Below are positions 58,467-64,000 of a stretch of DNA of 64,000 bases, piece by piece. Under the pieces are notes generated by a model, which was not told where the DNA came from, searched no databases, and saw only the letters and a list, made by a program, of their open reading frames with translations. Where the stretch lies: assembly GCA_014529385.2 (NCBI GenBank), contig CM043964.1, positions 2,523,497 through 2,587,496 of the forward strand, given 5' to 3'. The stretch is from Adiantum capillus-veneris (lineage: Eukaryota; Streptophyta; Polypodiopsida; Polypodiales; Pteridaceae). Every line of letters begins with the position of its first letter. Within the stretch, counting starts at the first letter, position 1. The position numbers and the translations under genes are program-made.

Positions 58467-59028
58467 TTAAGAGTCGGGATTGGCGTAGCAACTTCGTCCG
58501 TTCTTCATTAAGCATTGCTTGGGTGGCACTTGCTTGTGTGTGTCGTTGATCCAGGACACAATTTTGGGCTTAATGTTAATTGGTTGAAGAATGTCGTTAA
58601 GCTTGATTATTGCTTCTTCTAATCTATCCTCATCGGTGCACCATGGTGGGTCAAGCCCCCCAATTCTGACTTTGAGCCCAAAAGACTTTTGAAGTCGGCA
58701 TTCTTGCATGGCTTCTTGTATCTCAGCGTTAATCTTTTGATGTGCTACCTCGTGGGCTCCTTTCTCGATGGCCATGACAGTCTCGATGAGGGAAACCTTG
58801 GCTTTGTCTACTTCAGCGAGCATAGCCTGACTCTCCGATTCCTTCCCATCTTCAAGTTTGCGTAGACGCTCCTTTAGTTCTTAAATTTTCCTCGATGAGC
58901 TCTTGAACTTTGGCCTCCAAATCTGTAATCCTTGCTTCTTGTCGAGTGCTGGGGTCTTTCCTTGGCACAGCTGCCACCACAAGAAAACTCTTGCTAGTGT
59001 TGGAAGTCGGAGTACCAAAGGAGGACAT
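58467..59028 (-). pseudogene. N-terminal coiled-coil ORF of the Gypsy fragment
   Basis: It opens MSSFGTPTSNTSK, followed by a heptad-rich stretch (RITDLEAKVQELIEENL). A frameshift near 58880 moves the reading to the frame at 58823-58467, which has an amphipathic segment and GGLDPPWCTDEDRLEEAI. I do not recognise a family. Its place before protease suggests a gag N-terminus. Confidence 0.5.
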
Positions 59029-63190
<4,162 letters not shown>

Positions 63191-63390
63191 TGTTGGGGTT
63201 AAGGGATGATGTGCCTTTGCCCCGGATCGGGCTTCTAATGTTCAGTCATCCATTGGTTGCACTAAACTATCTTATTCGTTTTTATACAAAGAATAAGAAG
63301 ATAGAGTTTGCCCGCACTATTCTCCACCCACACAGAGTGTCTCTCCTCTTCCTCTTCTTGCACCGTGCATGCACTTATCACGCTCTCACA
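63191..63390 (+). repeat. 5' LTR of a further Copia element (Copia-D, 200 bp)
   Basis: It starts TGTTGGGGTTAAGG and ends CGCTCTCACA, followed 2 bp later by a primer-binding site. The start and the CACTCTC-type end resemble Copia-A. Its partner LTR would lie beyond the window. The five bases before it, TTGAG, are the candidate TSD. Confidence 0.75.
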
Positions 63391-63392
63391 AG

Positions 63393-63405
63393 TGGTATCA
63401 AAGTC
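63393..63405 (+). other. Primer-binding site of Copia-D
   Basis: TGGTATCAAAGTC lies 2 bp after the LTR, a tRNA-Met-type site. No gag start is visible before the window ends, so 63406-64000 is probably leader. It includes a (GA)n run at 63579-63640. Confidence 0.72.
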
Positions 63406-63575
63406 GAAGGTTGTTGTGCTACTCCTCTCCTGGAATTTCCCTCTTCCTGGCGAGCTTCACATTGACTACATCGACAACGGATTGAAGCTCAGAGCCTCCA
63501 TAACATGGAGGAATTGTGAGATTGGCACATAGAGCTCACAAATCAAGGTGGCGAGAGACTGAACACCACAAGCCA

Positions 63576-63623
<48 letters not shown>

Positions 63624-64000
63624 AAGAGAGAGAGAGAGAAGCATGTTGCTCTGTTCAGGGTGGATTGACAGCAAGTCATTGTTTTTCTCATAGCTTGAGC
63701 TAGGAAGATCGGATTCAGAAACTTATTTTACCTAAATGAAGCTATCTTCAGGTCTATGACTTTCTAGAAGAGCTCATTAGTTGATTTGGGGTGTGGTTAT
63801 GTTTAAAATCAACAACACATAGACTATTTTCTCAAGACAGATTGTGTATTCGAGCTGAATAAGAGAGGAAAGAGAGTGGATAGAGAGAAAAACAGCTTCA
63901 TAGCATTCAAGACCTTAAGGACACACACATCATGGAGTTATATGTTGCCCCTTTGTGGCAAATTTTGTGTGCTCACAGATGTCTTAAGCTCTCCATGTAT

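Larger units (their letters stand above)
56826..59028 (-). mobile_element. Truncated Ty3/Gypsy fragment of a different lineage
   Basis: A minus-strand fragment with no LTRs. It begins at an ATG (59028), carries a coiled-coil ORF, the end of a retropepsin and the start of RT, and breaks off inside RT at 56826 right after HYPLP. Most of gag and the first half of the protease are absent between 58467 and 58349, so there is an internal deletion too. Sequence differs clearly from Gypsy-1/2. Confidence 0.75.

Overview
This window is plant nuclear DNA from a large, retrotransposon-rich genome. Evidence for a plant: Ty1/Copia and Ty3/Gypsy LTR elements with plant-type primer-binding sites, plant L1-type LINE sequence, and a single host-like gene encoding a membrane-anchored legume-type (L-type) lectin. 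Long (GA)n/(TG)n microsatellites are frequent. The species cannot be named from the sequence; a fern or other large-genome plant is possible, but that is a guess.

The left 48.8 kb is a stack of insertions that can be resolved by target-site duplications (TSDs). (1) The oldest layer is a decayed plus-strand LINE in three pieces (about 11.3-12.8, 39.6-40.9 and 46.0-48.8 kb). (2) Two Copia elements interrupt it: Copia-A (plus, 12798-39566, TSD CACCC, about 5.5 kb once inserts are removed) and Copia-C (minus, 40927-46004, 5' LTR truncated). (3) Inside Copia-A sits Gypsy-2 (minus, 15476-36747, TSD ATTGT, about 15.6 kb without its insert). (4) Inside Gypsy-2 sits Copia-B (plus, 23012-28719, TSD GTATT), with two LTRs that look identical and an intact 1455-codon gag-pol; it is the youngest layer. 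A second Gypsy copy of the same family, Gypsy-1 (plus), enters from the left edge and ends in its 3' LTR at 8024. It lacks the Copia-B insertion, so it shows the empty site. Gypsy-1 and Gypsy-2 face each other tail to tail. Between 8.0 and 11.3 kb lie fragments of LINE 3' ends in both orientations.

The Gypsy-1/Gypsy-2 family is the most unusual object. Gypsy-2 reads gag, retropepsin, then directly the integrase C-terminus: the reverse transcriptase, RNase H and integrase catalytic core are missing. A second retropepsin-like domain follows the integrase tail. Next come an internal polypurine tract, a 2.8 kb non-coding spacer, and a 1091-codon ORF encoding a long charged, coiled-coil protein with no membrane segment. 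A 24-bp perfect palindrome (half-site AGACATCATACG) occurs 14 times in the non-coding parts, in the leader and in the spacer before the last ORF, with a repeated spacing pattern (about 283, 285, 134, 283 bp). The spacers have diverged while the palindromes have stayed nearly unchanged.

The right 15 kb (48.8-64.0 kb) is mostly unrecognised intergenic DNA with microsatellites and degenerate minisatellites. It carries the single-exon L-type lectin gene (minus, 53996-55324), a broken Gypsy pro-RT fragment of another lineage (minus, 56826-59028), a G33 homopolymer next to long GA and TG tracts (60105-60415), and the 5' LTR plus primer-binding site of another Copia element entering at 63191.
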